From Balneolaceae bacterium (GTDB taxonomy: Bacteria; Bacteroidota; Rhodothermia; Balneolales; Balneolaceae), in contig JAEPQE010000001.1 of NCBI GenBank assembly GCA_017640665.1, forward strand, positions 310,001 through 374,000: a DNA stretch of 64,000 nt, read 5' to 3'. The notes under the pieces are model-generated. The model saw only the letters and a list, made by a program, of their open reading frames with translations. It was not told the origin of the DNA and made no database searches. A program made the position numbers and the translations under genes. The first letter of the stretch is position 1. Each line of letters begins with the position of its first letter. Below, in pieces: positions 18,421 to 26,971 of this stretch.

Positions 18421-19556
18421 TGTTATACGAACTATTTGCCTGGCTTGAGACTACCTACGAATTTCCCGGAGCATCGGCGATGGAGTTTATCTCTACCCGA
18501 ACCGGGCTTGCTGCTGTTACTTCGCTTGTAATCAGCCTGATTATCGGTAGACGAATTATCAAGTGGTTAAGCAAAATGCAGCTCGGTGAGGTTATCAGGG
18601 ATGATGTTGGACTTGATCATCATGCCAGTAAAAAAGGAACACCGTCTATGGGTGGTGTAATCATACTGCTTGCCACACTTATCCCTACCCTGCTTTTTGT
18701 AAAGATGGACAGTATTTATGGCTGGTTGATTTTCTTTGTGATGCTCGCCCTGGGAATTGTTGGCTTTATTGATGACTACATCAAAGTAGTTAAAAAAGAT
18801 AAAAGTGGACTTGCTGGCAGATTCAAAGTTGCCGGGCAGGTTACCGTTGGCTTAGTCCTTGGTTCCGTTCTTTATTTCCATTCAGATTTTGAACTATTTA
18901 ACACACTCTCTACTGTTCCATTTGCGAAGGATTTGAATATTGATTATGCTTTTTTTGGGGAGCAGTGGGGTTGGGTTATTTATCTTCCCGTTTCGGTATT
19001 TATTATTACTGCAGTAAGCAACGCTACCAATTTAACAGATGGTTTGGATGGTTTAGCTTCCGGTGTTTCTGCTATCTGTGGATTTGTATTCGCGATTTTC
19101 GCCTATGTATCCGGTCGGGTTGATTTCTCAGGCTTCCTCGATATTATGTATCTGCCCGGAGCGGGAGAACTCACCATATTCTGTGCTTCTCTGATCGGTG
19201 CGTGTATGGGATTCCTTTGGTATAACACGAATCCGGCTTCAGTATTTATGGGCGATACCGGATCACTGGCAATCGGTGGGGCATTTGGTGCTTTGGCGTT
19301 GATGTTACATAAAGAACTCCTACTCCCATTTATCTGTGGAGTCTTCTTCTTTGAAACACTTTCGGTGATCATTCAGACTACCTACTTCAAATACACCAAG
19401 CGAAAGTATGGGGAAGGTCGGCGAGTGTTTTTAATGACTCCCATCCATCATCACTTTGAAAAGAAAGGGTGGTCGGAACAAAAAATTGTTGTCCGATTCT
19501 GGATTATTACGATCCTCCTCGCACTAATCAGTTTACTAACCCTTAAGATCCGATGA
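18420..19556 (+). CDS. mraY: Phospho-N-acetylmuramoyl-pentapeptide-transferase
   Basis: MraY moves phospho-MurNAc-pentapeptide to undecaprenyl phosphate, making lipid I at the inner membrane. The 378-residue protein has about ten membrane helices and the catalytic motifs DDYIKV, NLTDGLDGLA and the C-terminal PIHHHFE. It lies right after murE with no murF between, although many dcw clusters have murF in this slot. It overlaps murD by 4 bases. Confidence 0.95.
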   Translation: MLYELFAWLETTYEFPGASAMEFISTRTGLAAVTSLVISLIIGRRIIKWLSKMQLGEVIRDDVGLDHHASKKGTPSMGGVIILLATLIPTLLFVKMDSIYGWLIFFVMLALGIVGFIDDYIKVVKKDKSGLAGRFKVAGQVTVGLVLGSVLYFHSDFELFNTLSTVPFAKDLNIDYAFFGEQWGWVIYLPVSVFIITAVSNATNLTDGLDGLASGVSAICGFVFAIFAYVSGRVDFSGFLDIMYLPGAGELTIFCASLIGACMGFLWYNTNPASVFMGDTGSLAIGGAFGALALMLHKELLLPFICGVFFFETLSVIIQTTYFKYTKRKYGEGRRVFLMTPIHHHFEKKGWSEQKIVVRFWIITILLALISLLTLKIR

Positions 19557-20905
19557 GAGACGTGAAAGGAACACATATCGTCGTAATCGGAGCTGCAAGA
19601 AGTGGAATTGCTGCCGCTTTACTTCTTAAACATAAAGAAGCTAAGGTGTTTGTAACAGACTCTGGTGCAATTTCTATGTCGTCTAAAGCCAAACTAATTG
19701 ATGCAGGAATCACTTTTGAAGAAAACGGTCACACATCTGTAGCTGAAGCAGCCAGTTTTGCTGTTTTAAGCCCGGGTGTTCCAACCAAAGCACCGATTGT
19801 TCAGACTTACCTTAGTGAAGGAAAAGAAGTCTTCTCAGAAATTGAAGTGGCAAGCTGGTTCACCAACGAACGAATTCTGGCTGTTACAGGAAGTAACGGA
19901 AAAACTACGGTTACCACCTGGCTCAGCCATATTTGGGAAACAGCAAATGTTGATTTCAGCCTTTCCGGAAACATCGGATATGCATTCTCAGAAAAGGTTG
20001 AAGCAAATGGTGATCATATTTTGGAAGTGAGTAGTTTCCAGCTCGATCATATAACCACCTTTAAACCGGATATAAGCGTTCTCCTGAATATCACTCCCGA
20101 TCATTTAGATCGCTATGAGTATAGTTTAGAAAAGTACGCTGCATCCAAATTCAGAATTACCGAAAACCAGACAGCGAATAACTGGTTCATCTTCAACTAC
20201 GATGACCCGCTCATCAAACAACACGTTGAAGCACTACAACAGAATGAAAGCTTCCCTCAACTATGGGGATTTTCAAATAAGCATGAAGTCCCTGAAGGTG
20301 CTTTCGTTCGCAACGATCATATCATCTTCAGATTCAATAATAAGGAAGAAACCCTTATGTCAGTGTTCGAACTCGGCCTCAAAGGTCAACATAATCTACA
20401 AAACGGACTCGCTGCTGCACTTGCAGCCCGTGCCGCTGAAATTAAAAACGAAGCTATTCGGGAAAGCCTGAAAACTTTTACTGGTGTTGAGCACCGGCTT
20501 GAGATCGCCCGAGAAGTTGATGGTGTAAAATACATCAACGACAGCAAGGCTACTAATGTGAATGCAGTATGGTTTGCACTGGATAGCTATAACGTTCCGA
20601 TGACACTGATTTTGGGCGGTCGTGATAAAGGCAACGATTACTCAGAGCTGATTGATCAAATTAAAGAAAAAGTACACACGGTGATCGCCATTGGTGAATC
20701 AAAAGAGCGAGTAAAGGAACAGCTTGAAGCTGTATCACCAAATTTTGAAATGGCTGAGACGATGAGGGATGCTGTTCGAGCTGCAAAAAAAGTAGCCAAA
20801 CGAGGTGAAGTAGTTTTATTAAGTCCGGCTTGTTCGTCTTTCGATATGTTTGATGATTACGAACACAGGGGAAAAGTTTTTAAAGAAGAAGTGAATAAGC
20901 TGTGA
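19553..20905 (+). CDS. murD: UDP-N-acetylmuramoyl-L-alanine--D-glutamate ligase
   Basis: MurD adds D-glutamate to UDP-MurNAc-L-Ala in the cytoplasm. The 450-residue protein has the N-terminal uridine-binding domain (VVIGAARSGIAAA), the ATP loop TGSNGKTTVT (about 117-126) and the C-terminal domain with YINDSKATN and LSPACSSFDMF. The overlapping ATGA with mraY points to coupling. A strong palindrome follows in the gap before ftsW. Confidence 0.95.
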   Translation: MRDVKGTHIVVIGAARSGIAAALLLKHKEAKVFVTDSGAISMSSKAKLIDAGITFEENGHTSVAEAASFAVLSPGVPTKAPIVQTYLSEGKEVFSEIEVASWFTNERILAVTGSNGKTTVTTWLSHIWETANVDFSLSGNIGYAFSEKVEANGDHILEVSSFQLDHITTFKPDISVLLNITPDHLDRYEYSLEKYAASKFRITENQTANNWFIFNYDDPLIKQHVEALQQNESFPQLWGFSNKHEVPEGAFVRNDHIIFRFNNKEETLMSVFELGLKGQHNLQNGLAAALAARAAEIKNEAIRESLKTFTGVEHRLEIAREVDGVKYINDSKATNVNAVWFALDSYNVPMTLILGGRDKGNDYSELIDQIKEKVHTVIAIGESKERVKEQLEAVSPNFEMAETMRDAVRAAKKVAKRGEVVLLSPACSSFDMFDDYEHRGKVFKEEVNKL

Positions 20906-20933
20906 ATAAAGAAGTGACAAAGAACCATAGTTA

Positions 20934-20973
20934 CAAAGTGACAGAGTTTAGTAAAACTTACTCTGTCACTTTG
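20934..20973. other. 14 bp perfect palindrome between murD and ftsW
   Basis: CAAAGTGACAGAGT (20934-20947) is an exact inverted match of ACTCTGTCACTTTG (20960-20973), with a 12-base loop. There is no following T run. It is the first real break in an otherwise overlapping gene run and may be a transcript-stability hairpin or a repeat insertion. Confidence 0.75.
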
Positions 20974-20999
20974 CCTCTTTGTTACTCTGCGACCAATAA

Positions 21000-22190
21000 A
21001 TGATTTATACATCTCCACATAGCAATTTATCCAGTGTTTTGGGCACCAGCCCGGAAGACATCGATACCAGAAAACAAGGCAGCGACCGAATTCTGTTAAT
21101 GGCCATCATCATACTTATGATGTTTGGAGTACTGGCGGTGTATTCATCTATTGCTTTCTTTGCAGCTTCAAATGAGACTTCAGCTTTTGCCTTGGTTACC
21201 CGACATGTGGTAAAACTGGGAATCGCCTTCTTTGTAATGCTGATTGCTTCCAAAATAAACTACCATACGCTTGCTAAATTCAGTCGGCTAGGCATGGTGG
21301 TTAGCCTTTTCTTATTGGTGGCTGTATTGATATTCGGAACAGAACAATTTGGAGCTAAACGATGGCTCAACCTGGGAGGATTTAGTTTCCAACCTTCAAC
21401 TGTAGCTACAGTCGCACTTCTTCTCCATGTAAGTGTGCTTCTAAGCGAGAAGCAGGAATACATTAAGGACTTCAAAAAGTCGTTCCTTCCAATCATGGTA
21501 TGGGTAGTTCTTACCTGTGGACTCATCGGTATCGAAGATTTCAGTAGTGCCGGTATCTTGATGAGTATCTGCCTGGTGATGATGTTTATTGGCAGAGTGA
21601 GTGTTTTACAGCTCGGATCAATGATTACTGTAGCTGTGCTGGGAGGAATGTTGTTGCTTAGTCAATCAACCAACCGACAGAATCGCATTGAACAGTACGT
21701 CCAGCAAATCAAGAATATAGAAACACAGGAATTTTTGACCGGGAGCGGCTATCAAGCTCAGCAAGCTCATATCGCTATCGCTAAGGGAGAATTACTGGGT
21801 GTTGGAATAGGGAAAAGTACACAGCGCGATTTCTTACCTGCACCTTATAATGATTTTATTTTCGCCATCATCGCAGAAGAATACGGTATTGCCGGGGCTA
21901 TGGCTTTGATTGTTCTTTTTAGCCTGATTCTAATACGTGGTGTGGTCTTCATCGCCCGAAAAGCAGAAGATTCTCTTGGATCTTTACTTGCAGTTGGATG
22001 TACCCTCACCATCGTACTCTATGGATTTGTGAATGCGAGTGTTGCAAGTGGCCTGCTTCCCGTAACTGGTTTGCCAATGCCCTTTGTAAGCTATGGTGGA
22101 ACAAATATGATGTTTGCCGGACTTATGGTGGGCATTCTGCTCAACATCTCGAAACATAACCGGGATCAGGGGGCCTTCTACAATGGTTAA
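21000..22190 (+). CDS. ftsW: Septal peptidoglycan polymerase FtsW
   Basis: FtsW is a SEDS-family glycosyltransferase that polymerises lipid II at the septum together with FtsI. The 396-residue protein has about ten membrane helices after a 30-residue cytoplasmic start. Family features include GAKRWLNLGGFSFQPS, the conserved AEEYG segment (FIFAIIAEEYGIAGA) and GLPMPFVSYGG near the C-terminus. It follows murD after a 94-base gap with a palindrome. The last 8 bases overlap the start of murG. Confidence 0.93.
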   Translation: MIYTSPHSNLSSVLGTSPEDIDTRKQGSDRILLMAIIILMMFGVLAVYSSIAFFAASNETSAFALVTRHVVKLGIAFFVMLIASKINYHTLAKFSRLGMVVSLFLLVAVLIFGTEQFGAKRWLNLGGFSFQPSTVATVALLLHVSVLLSEKQEYIKDFKKSFLPIMVWVVLTCGLIGIEDFSSAGILMSICLVMMFIGRVSVLQLGSMITVAVLGGMLLLSQSTNRQNRIEQYVQQIKNIETQEFLTGSGYQAQQAHIAIAKGELLGVGIGKSTQRDFLPAPYNDFIFAIIAEEYGIAGAMALIVLFSLILIRGVVFIARKAEDSLGSLLAVGCTLTIVLYGFVNASVASGLLPVTGLPMPFVSYGGTNMMFAGLMVGILLNISKHNRDQGAFYNG

Positions 22191-23292
22191 TCCAAAGATT
22201 TTGATAGCAGCAGGCGGAACAGGTGGGCATGTATATCCGGCAATCGCTATTGCAGACGCGTTAAAAGCTGAGAACTCTGCGACAGAGATTTTATTTGTCG
22301 GAACAAGAAACCACATGGAATGGAAAGCAGTACCTAAGGCCGGTTATAAAATTGTGAATGTCTGGATAAGTGGATTTCACAGAAGATTTACCCTGAAAAA
22401 CCTCTTATTCCCTATTAAACTGCTTACAGCTCTCATTCAAAGCCTGAAAATAGTTTCTTCGTTCAAACCTCAAGTTGTGGTTTCCTGCGGTGGATATGTG
22501 GCAGGACCTGTTGGTTGGATTTCAGGTAAGAAAGGGATTCCGGTTGTTATCCAGGAGCAGAATGGTTTTCCAGGGATCACGAACCGACTACTTGCGAAAT
22601 TCGCCAGTAAAATTTTTACTGCATTTAAAGAGGCTGAGAAATTCCTGCCTGCAGATAAAATCACAGTCTCAGGAAATCCAACACGAAACACCTTAACAGC
22701 TATTGACAAAAATGTAGGATTGAAAGCTTTCGGATTTGATGAATCTAAACCTGTGATTATGATTATGGGTGGAAGCGGCGGAGCCAGATCCATCAACGAG
22801 GCCGTAAAAGAGAATCTGGAGACTCTGCATAATAAAGCCGGACTTCAAATCCTCTGGCAGTGTGGCTCAAGATATTACGATGTTCTTTCGACTGAAATTG
22901 ATGAAACACAATACCCGAACCTCAGGCTCACTGAATTCATTGATAACATGCCTGAAGCTTATGCCGCGGCTGATTTAGTGATTAGTCGTGCCGGAGCAAG
23001 TTCCTGCTCTGAGTTTATGCTTACCGGAATGCCCAGTGTGTTGATTCCTTCCCCAAATGTGGCGGGAGATCATCAAACCGAAAATGCTAAGTCGATGGCG
23101 GATGCCGGTGCTTCTGAATTGTTAAAAGATGAGGATGCTGTAAACGCACTTCCGGAATTGGTAAGCAGTTTGATTACAGATCAGGAGAAGCTCAAGAAAA
23201 TGAATAAGGCAGCCTTGAGTCTGGCCAAACCAAACGCAGCAAAAGAAATTGCACAGGAAATTTTAGAACTCGCTAAAGCCCGAATGAATTGA
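22183..23292 (+). CDS. murG: Lipid II synthase (UDP-GlcNAc transferase)
   Basis: MurG adds GlcNAc to lipid I to form lipid II on the cytoplasmic face of the inner membrane. The GT28 N-terminal GGTGGHVYPA loop and the C-terminal GGSGGARSIN and SRAGASSCSE motifs are present. The frame is open from 22114, within ftsW, but ATG at 22183 gives MVNPKILIAAGGTGGH, which is the family start, so I use it. The protein is about 369 residues. Its stop overlaps the murC start codon. Confidence 0.94.
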   Translation: MVNPKILIAAGGTGGHVYPAIAIADALKAENSATEILFVGTRNHMEWKAVPKAGYKIVNVWISGFHRRFTLKNLLFPIKLLTALIQSLKIVSSFKPQVVVSCGGYVAGPVGWISGKKGIPVVIQEQNGFPGITNRLLAKFASKIFTAFKEAEKFLPADKITVSGNPTRNTLTAIDKNVGLKAFGFDESKPVIMIMGGSGGARSINEAVKENLETLHNKAGLQILWQCGSRYYDVLSTEIDETQYPNLRLTEFIDNMPEAYAAADLVISRAGASSCSEFMLTGMPSVLIPSPNVAGDHQTENAKSMADAGASELLKDEDAVNALPELVSSLITDQEKLKKMNKAALSLAKPNAAKEIAQEILELAKARMN

Positions 23293-24719
23293 TGGAGAAT
23301 AGAATCGAAACACAACCCATTTTTGGAAGGACGAAGCATATCCACATGGTAGGGATAGGTGGTATTGGTATGAGCGGGATGGCTGAGATTTTGATTCATC
23401 GCGGGTATAAAGTAACCGGTTCGGATGGTTCGCTTGGAGAAACTACCAAACGCCTCGAAGATATTGGAGCGACTGTTTATGAAGGACACGATCCCAAAAA
23501 TATTGAAGGTGCAGATGTAGTAGTGTATACCAGTGCTGTGAAAGCAGATGAAAACGAAGAAACCAAAGCAGCTATTGAGCAAAGGATTCCTACCATCAAA
23601 AGAGCCGAAATGCTGGCCGAATTGATGAAGATGAAATATGGAATCGGAGTAGCGGGCACACATGGGAAAACAACAACAACTACTATGGTGGGTTTGGTTA
23701 CCCGTGCAGGAAATTACGATCCAACTATTATAGTAGGGGGTAAAGTCCATAGTTTTGATAAAACGAACGCCGTGGTTGGTAAAGGCGATGTTATTGTGGT
23801 TGAAGCCGACGAATTCGACCGAACATTCCTTCGCCTCACTCCTTCCATTGCGATTATCACTAACATCGAAGCAGAACACTTGGATATCTATGATGACCTT
23901 GAAGATGTAAAACAGGCTTTTGTGGATTATGCCAATAAGGTCCCTTTTTACGGAGCAGTTATTGTATGCCTGGACGATCCGAATGTGCGAAGCATTCTTC
24001 CTCAGCTTCAACGGCGGGTGCTCTCTTATGGTCTCACACCACAAGCTCAGCTCCGGGCAACTGATATCATTCTGTCTGAATTCACCGCCACTTTCACAGT
24101 AACTAATAATGGTGAGAAGCTGGGTGTAATCACACTCAAATCACCAGGCGAGCATAATGTATTAAATGCGCTGGCCTCAATTGCAACCGGTATTGAATTG
24201 GGGATTGATTTCAAGTTGATAAAAGCCGGAATTGAGAGTTTTCAGGGAGTTTATCGACGCTTCCAGATGAAATACAACAACGGAATGATGGTGATTGATG
24301 ATTATGCACATCATCCAACCGAAGTGCAGGCAACATTAAATGCAGCCCATAAAGGATGGCCGGACCGAAGAGTTGTAGCCGTGTTTCAACCTCATTTGTA
24401 CTCTCGAACTCAGGAATTATATAAAGAATTCGGCCTCTCCTTCTTTGATGCAGAAGTGCTCATTGTAACGGATGTATATCCGTCCCGGGAAAAACCGATT
24501 GAAGGAGTAACCGGAAAACTGATTGCGGACACAGCAGAGCAATACGGACATAAGAATGTGATTTACGTGGAAGACAAGAATGATGTGACTGATACGCTGA
24601 AAGAGATTACAAAAACAGGAGACATCATCATCACCATGGGTGCCGGGGATATATACCGCTCCGGGGAAAACTTTGTGGATGAAATCGAATCAGGAAATTT
24701 TAAAATAACAGCGAACTAA
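23292..24719 (+). CDS. murC: UDP-N-acetylmuramate--L-alanine ligase
   Basis: MurC attaches L-alanine to UDP-MurNAc, the first peptide-stem step. The protein has the Rossmann N-domain (HMVGIGGIGMSGMA), the ATP loop GTHGKTTTT, the central DEFDRTFL segment and the C-terminal DDYAHHPTE and QPHLYSRT motifs. ATG at 23292 shares a base with the murG TGA, while an upstream in-frame TTG at 23289 lies within the murG end, so 23292 is chosen. It is followed without a gap by ftsQ. Confidence 0.94.
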   Translation: MENRIETQPIFGRTKHIHMVGIGGIGMSGMAEILIHRGYKVTGSDGSLGETTKRLEDIGATVYEGHDPKNIEGADVVVYTSAVKADENEETKAAIEQRIPTIKRAEMLAELMKMKYGIGVAGTHGKTTTTTMVGLVTRAGNYDPTIIVGGKVHSFDKTNAVVGKGDVIVVEADEFDRTFLRLTPSIAIITNIEAEHLDIYDDLEDVKQAFVDYANKVPFYGAVIVCLDDPNVRSILPQLQRRVLSYGLTPQAQLRATDIILSEFTATFTVTNNGEKLGVITLKSPGEHNVLNALASIATGIELGIDFKLIKAGIESFQGVYRRFQMKYNNGMMVIDDYAHHPTEVQATLNAAHKGWPDRRVVAVFQPHLYSRTQELYKEFGLSFFDAEVLIVTDVYPSREKPIEGVTGKLIADTAEQYGHKNVIYVEDKNDVTDTLKEITKTGDIIITMGAGDIYRSGENFVDEIESGNFKITAN

Positions 24720-25472
24720 TTGAGTAAAAAAGCAACAGATACCGAAGCTCAAAAGGTGAAATTACTCCCCTGGTTAACCGCCATTCTGATGGTGCTTGGA
24801 ATCGCTGTGCTTGCCGCCATGTACTGGAACCGTAATGTAACTGTCAATGAAGTAGAGGTAACGGGTGTTTATTTCAATACTCCAGAAGAGATTCTTAATG
24901 CGGCAGATGTACCTCTGGGTATCAAGCCAGATAGCCTGGATTTAGTCTCGTTGATTGCCCGTGTTGAGGTCTTGAACTATGTGAAATCCGTCACGCCCTA
25001 CGTGGAACCAAGCGGTGATTTAGAGCTCACTATTTCAGAACGAACTCCCATCGCGGTGCTGGTCCGGGGATCAAACAGAATGTATGTAGATGAAGAAGGC
25101 GTTCGGCTTCCAATTCTTGAAGGGAAAACGCTGGACCTCCCTTTGGTCTATGGATTCAGAGCTACCGCTGGGATGGATACTCTAAAATCAGATGAGTTTA
25201 AACAGATCAGAGATTTTCTGGTAGGAGCCAGAATTAATGAATTTGGATGGGCAACCATAAGCGAAGTTGCCTATAGCACCGAAGAAGGAGTTGTGGCTCT
25301 GAGTCACGAAAACGGAGTAAAATTGCTCTTCGGGACCAACGATTTCGAAACTAAACTTCGGAATTGGGAAGCCTTTTATGCAGATGTAATCCGCACGAAA
25401 GGAATTCAAGCAATGCAGCAGGTGGATCTTAGATTCAAAAACCAGGTAGTAACCCGGGAGGTGAAGTCGTGA
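24720..25472 (+). CDS. ftsQ: Cell division protein FtsQ-like
   Basis: This 250-residue bitopic protein has one membrane helix at about residues 17-35 (LPWLTAILMVLGIAVLAAMYW), a POTRA-like domain (about 40-115) and an FtsQ/DivIB beta domain behind it. FtsQ links FtsA/FtsZ-stage assembly to FtsL/FtsB and the septal synthases. The start is apparently TTG at 24720, the first codon after the murC stop. Family sequences diverge strongly; topology and position between murC and ftsA support the name. A palindromic repeat follows before ftsA. Confidence 0.85.
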   Translation: MSKKATDTEAQKVKLLPWLTAILMVLGIAVLAAMYWNRNVTVNEVEVTGVYFNTPEEILNAADVPLGIKPDSLDLVSLIARVEVLNYVKSVTPYVEPSGDLELTISERTPIAVLVRGSNRMYVDEEGVRLPILEGKTLDLPLVYGFRATAGMDTLKSDEFKQIRDFLVGARINEFGWATISEVAYSTEEGVVALSHENGVKLLFGTNDFETKLRNWEAFYADVIRTKGIQAMQQVDLRFKNQVVTREVKS

Positions 25473-25493
25473 ATAAGGACAGAGCTAATTACA

Positions 25494-25587
25494 ACCCACC
25501 CCTCTATCCCCTCTCAAGAGGGGACTTGTTGGGGATTGGAAAGAACAATCTGAGCTTCCCCTCCACGGAGGGGATTGAGGGGTGGGT
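25494..25587. repeat. Nested palindromic repeat between ftsQ and ftsA
   Basis: A 20-base arm at 25494-25513 and its inverse at 25568-25587 match at 19 of 20 positions. Each arm also holds a small hairpin: CCCCTC/GAGGGG around 25508-25523 and again around 25558-25573. The C-rich and G-rich ends (ACCCACCCCTC / GAGGGGTGGGT) resemble mobile intergenic repeats seen in Bacteroidota genomes. It interrupts the dcw cluster and could alter transcription into ftsA and ftsZ. Confidence 0.75.
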
Positions 25588-25653
25588 CATTACGACTTAC
25601 CGGTTTTAATGGAGAACAAAATTTTAGCAATCATTTAAACAAGCGGAACTGAC

Positions 25654-26913
25654 ATGTCAGAACAAGAAAACATCATGGTCGGTCTCGACATCGGGACAAC
25701 TAAAATATGTGCAATTGTAGCCTCTATTGATGAGCAGGAACGGATTAATATCCTTGGGGTGGGAAAAGCACCAAGCGATGGATTAAACCGTGGCGTAGTC
25801 GTTAACATTGATAAAACGGTTAACGCCATCAAAGATGCCATTGCTCAGGCTGAACTTGCATCCGGAATTCAGGTGAATTCCGTAAATGTGGGTATTGCCG
25901 GGGATCACATCCGCAGCATGCGCAGCAAAGGTGTTATTACCATCAATAATAAAGACAACGAAATTACCGGGCAGGATGTAGAGCGCCTGCTTGAAGATTG
26001 CCAGCGAATAATGCTCCCAACCGATCAACAAATCCTGCATGTAATTCCACAGGAATTTGTAGTTGATGGTCAGGATGGTATTAGTGACCCGGTTGGAATG
26101 AGTGGTATGCGGATGGAAGCTGAAGTACACATCATCACAGGACTCGTATCTGCCGCAAAAAATATCTACCGCTGTGTGGAACGAGCAGGGTATCAGGTTG
26201 CGGACATTATCCTTGAGCCTCTTGCCTCTTCCTATGCCGTTCTCGACCAGGAAGAAAAAGAAGCCGGAGTAGTTTTAGTGGATATAGGTGGAGGAACTAC
26301 GGATGTAGCTATCTTTCAGGATAATACCATCAGACATACCGCTGTGATTGCAATCGCAGGACAAAAAGTAACCGATGATATCCGATTGGGCCTCAGTGTG
26401 TTGGATGATCAGGCCGAGACACTCAAGAGAAATCACGGAGAAAGCTACGCAGATATGATCCAGAACGATGAAGTAATTACCGTTCCGGGTATTGCAGGTC
26501 GTCCTCCAAAAGAAATTACTAAAAGCATCCTTGCTAAGATCATTCAGGCAAGGATGGAAGAAATTTTAGAAATCGTGAGTATCGAGATCAAACGAAGCGG
26601 TTATTCCGAGTCGTTAAGCGCCGGAGTTGTATTAACCGGTGGCGGATCTCTGATCAAGAATATTACTTCCCTCGGATCAGAAATTCTGGGAATGGATGCC
26701 AAGGTAGGTATCCCTCTCGGCATTACCGGCGGGTTGGTTGAAGAAGTAAACAGCCCTATTTACGCTACCGGCGTTGGGTTGGTGGTACATGCCCTTCAAA
26801 CCGGCACAAATACCAATAAAACGATGATTCCTTCTTCAGCTAAAGCAACCAGTGTAGAACAAGTGATGGCAAAAATCGCCGATCGCATGAAAAGCTGGTT
26901 CAAAGAACTTTAA
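25654..26913 (+). CDS. ftsA: Cell division protein FtsA
   Basis: FtsA is an actin-like ATPase that ties FtsZ to the inner membrane. The 419-residue protein has the phosphate-binding GLDIGTTKICAIVA, the SHS2 (1C) domain at about 85-165, the VDIGGGTTDVAIF phosphate-2 loop, the adenosine motif VVLTGGGSLIKN and a C-terminal amphipathic helix (VMAKIADRMKSWFKEL) that anchors it to the membrane. It precedes ftsZ by 58 bases. Confidence 0.95.
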   Translation: MSEQENIMVGLDIGTTKICAIVASIDEQERINILGVGKAPSDGLNRGVVVNIDKTVNAIKDAIAQAELASGIQVNSVNVGIAGDHIRSMRSKGVITINNKDNEITGQDVERLLEDCQRIMLPTDQQILHVIPQEFVVDGQDGISDPVGMSGMRMEAEVHIITGLVSAAKNIYRCVERAGYQVADIILEPLASSYAVLDQEEKEAGVVLVDIGGGTTDVAIFQDNTIRHTAVIAIAGQKVTDDIRLGLSVLDDQAETLKRNHGESYADMIQNDEVITVPGIAGRPPKEITKSILAKIIQARMEEILEIVSIEIKRSGYSESLSAGVVLTGGGSLIKNITSLGSEILGMDAKVGIPLGITGGLVEEVNSPIYATGVGLVVHALQTGTNTNKTMIPSSAKATSVEQVMAKIADRMKSWFKEL

Positions 26914-26971
26914 ACAGCAATCATCTATAGAAACAGAATAATTCAGTAAACAAACATAAACAGGAGTAATC

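Noticed and set aside
22114-22182. Longer N-terminus for murG inside ftsW
   Set aside because: MurG proteins start just before the GGTGGH loop; the ATG at 22183 gives this.
23181-24044. 287-codon reverse-strand ORF across murG and murC
   Set aside because: It is antisense to two well-matched Mur genes and its His/Cys/Phe-rich translation has no domain features.
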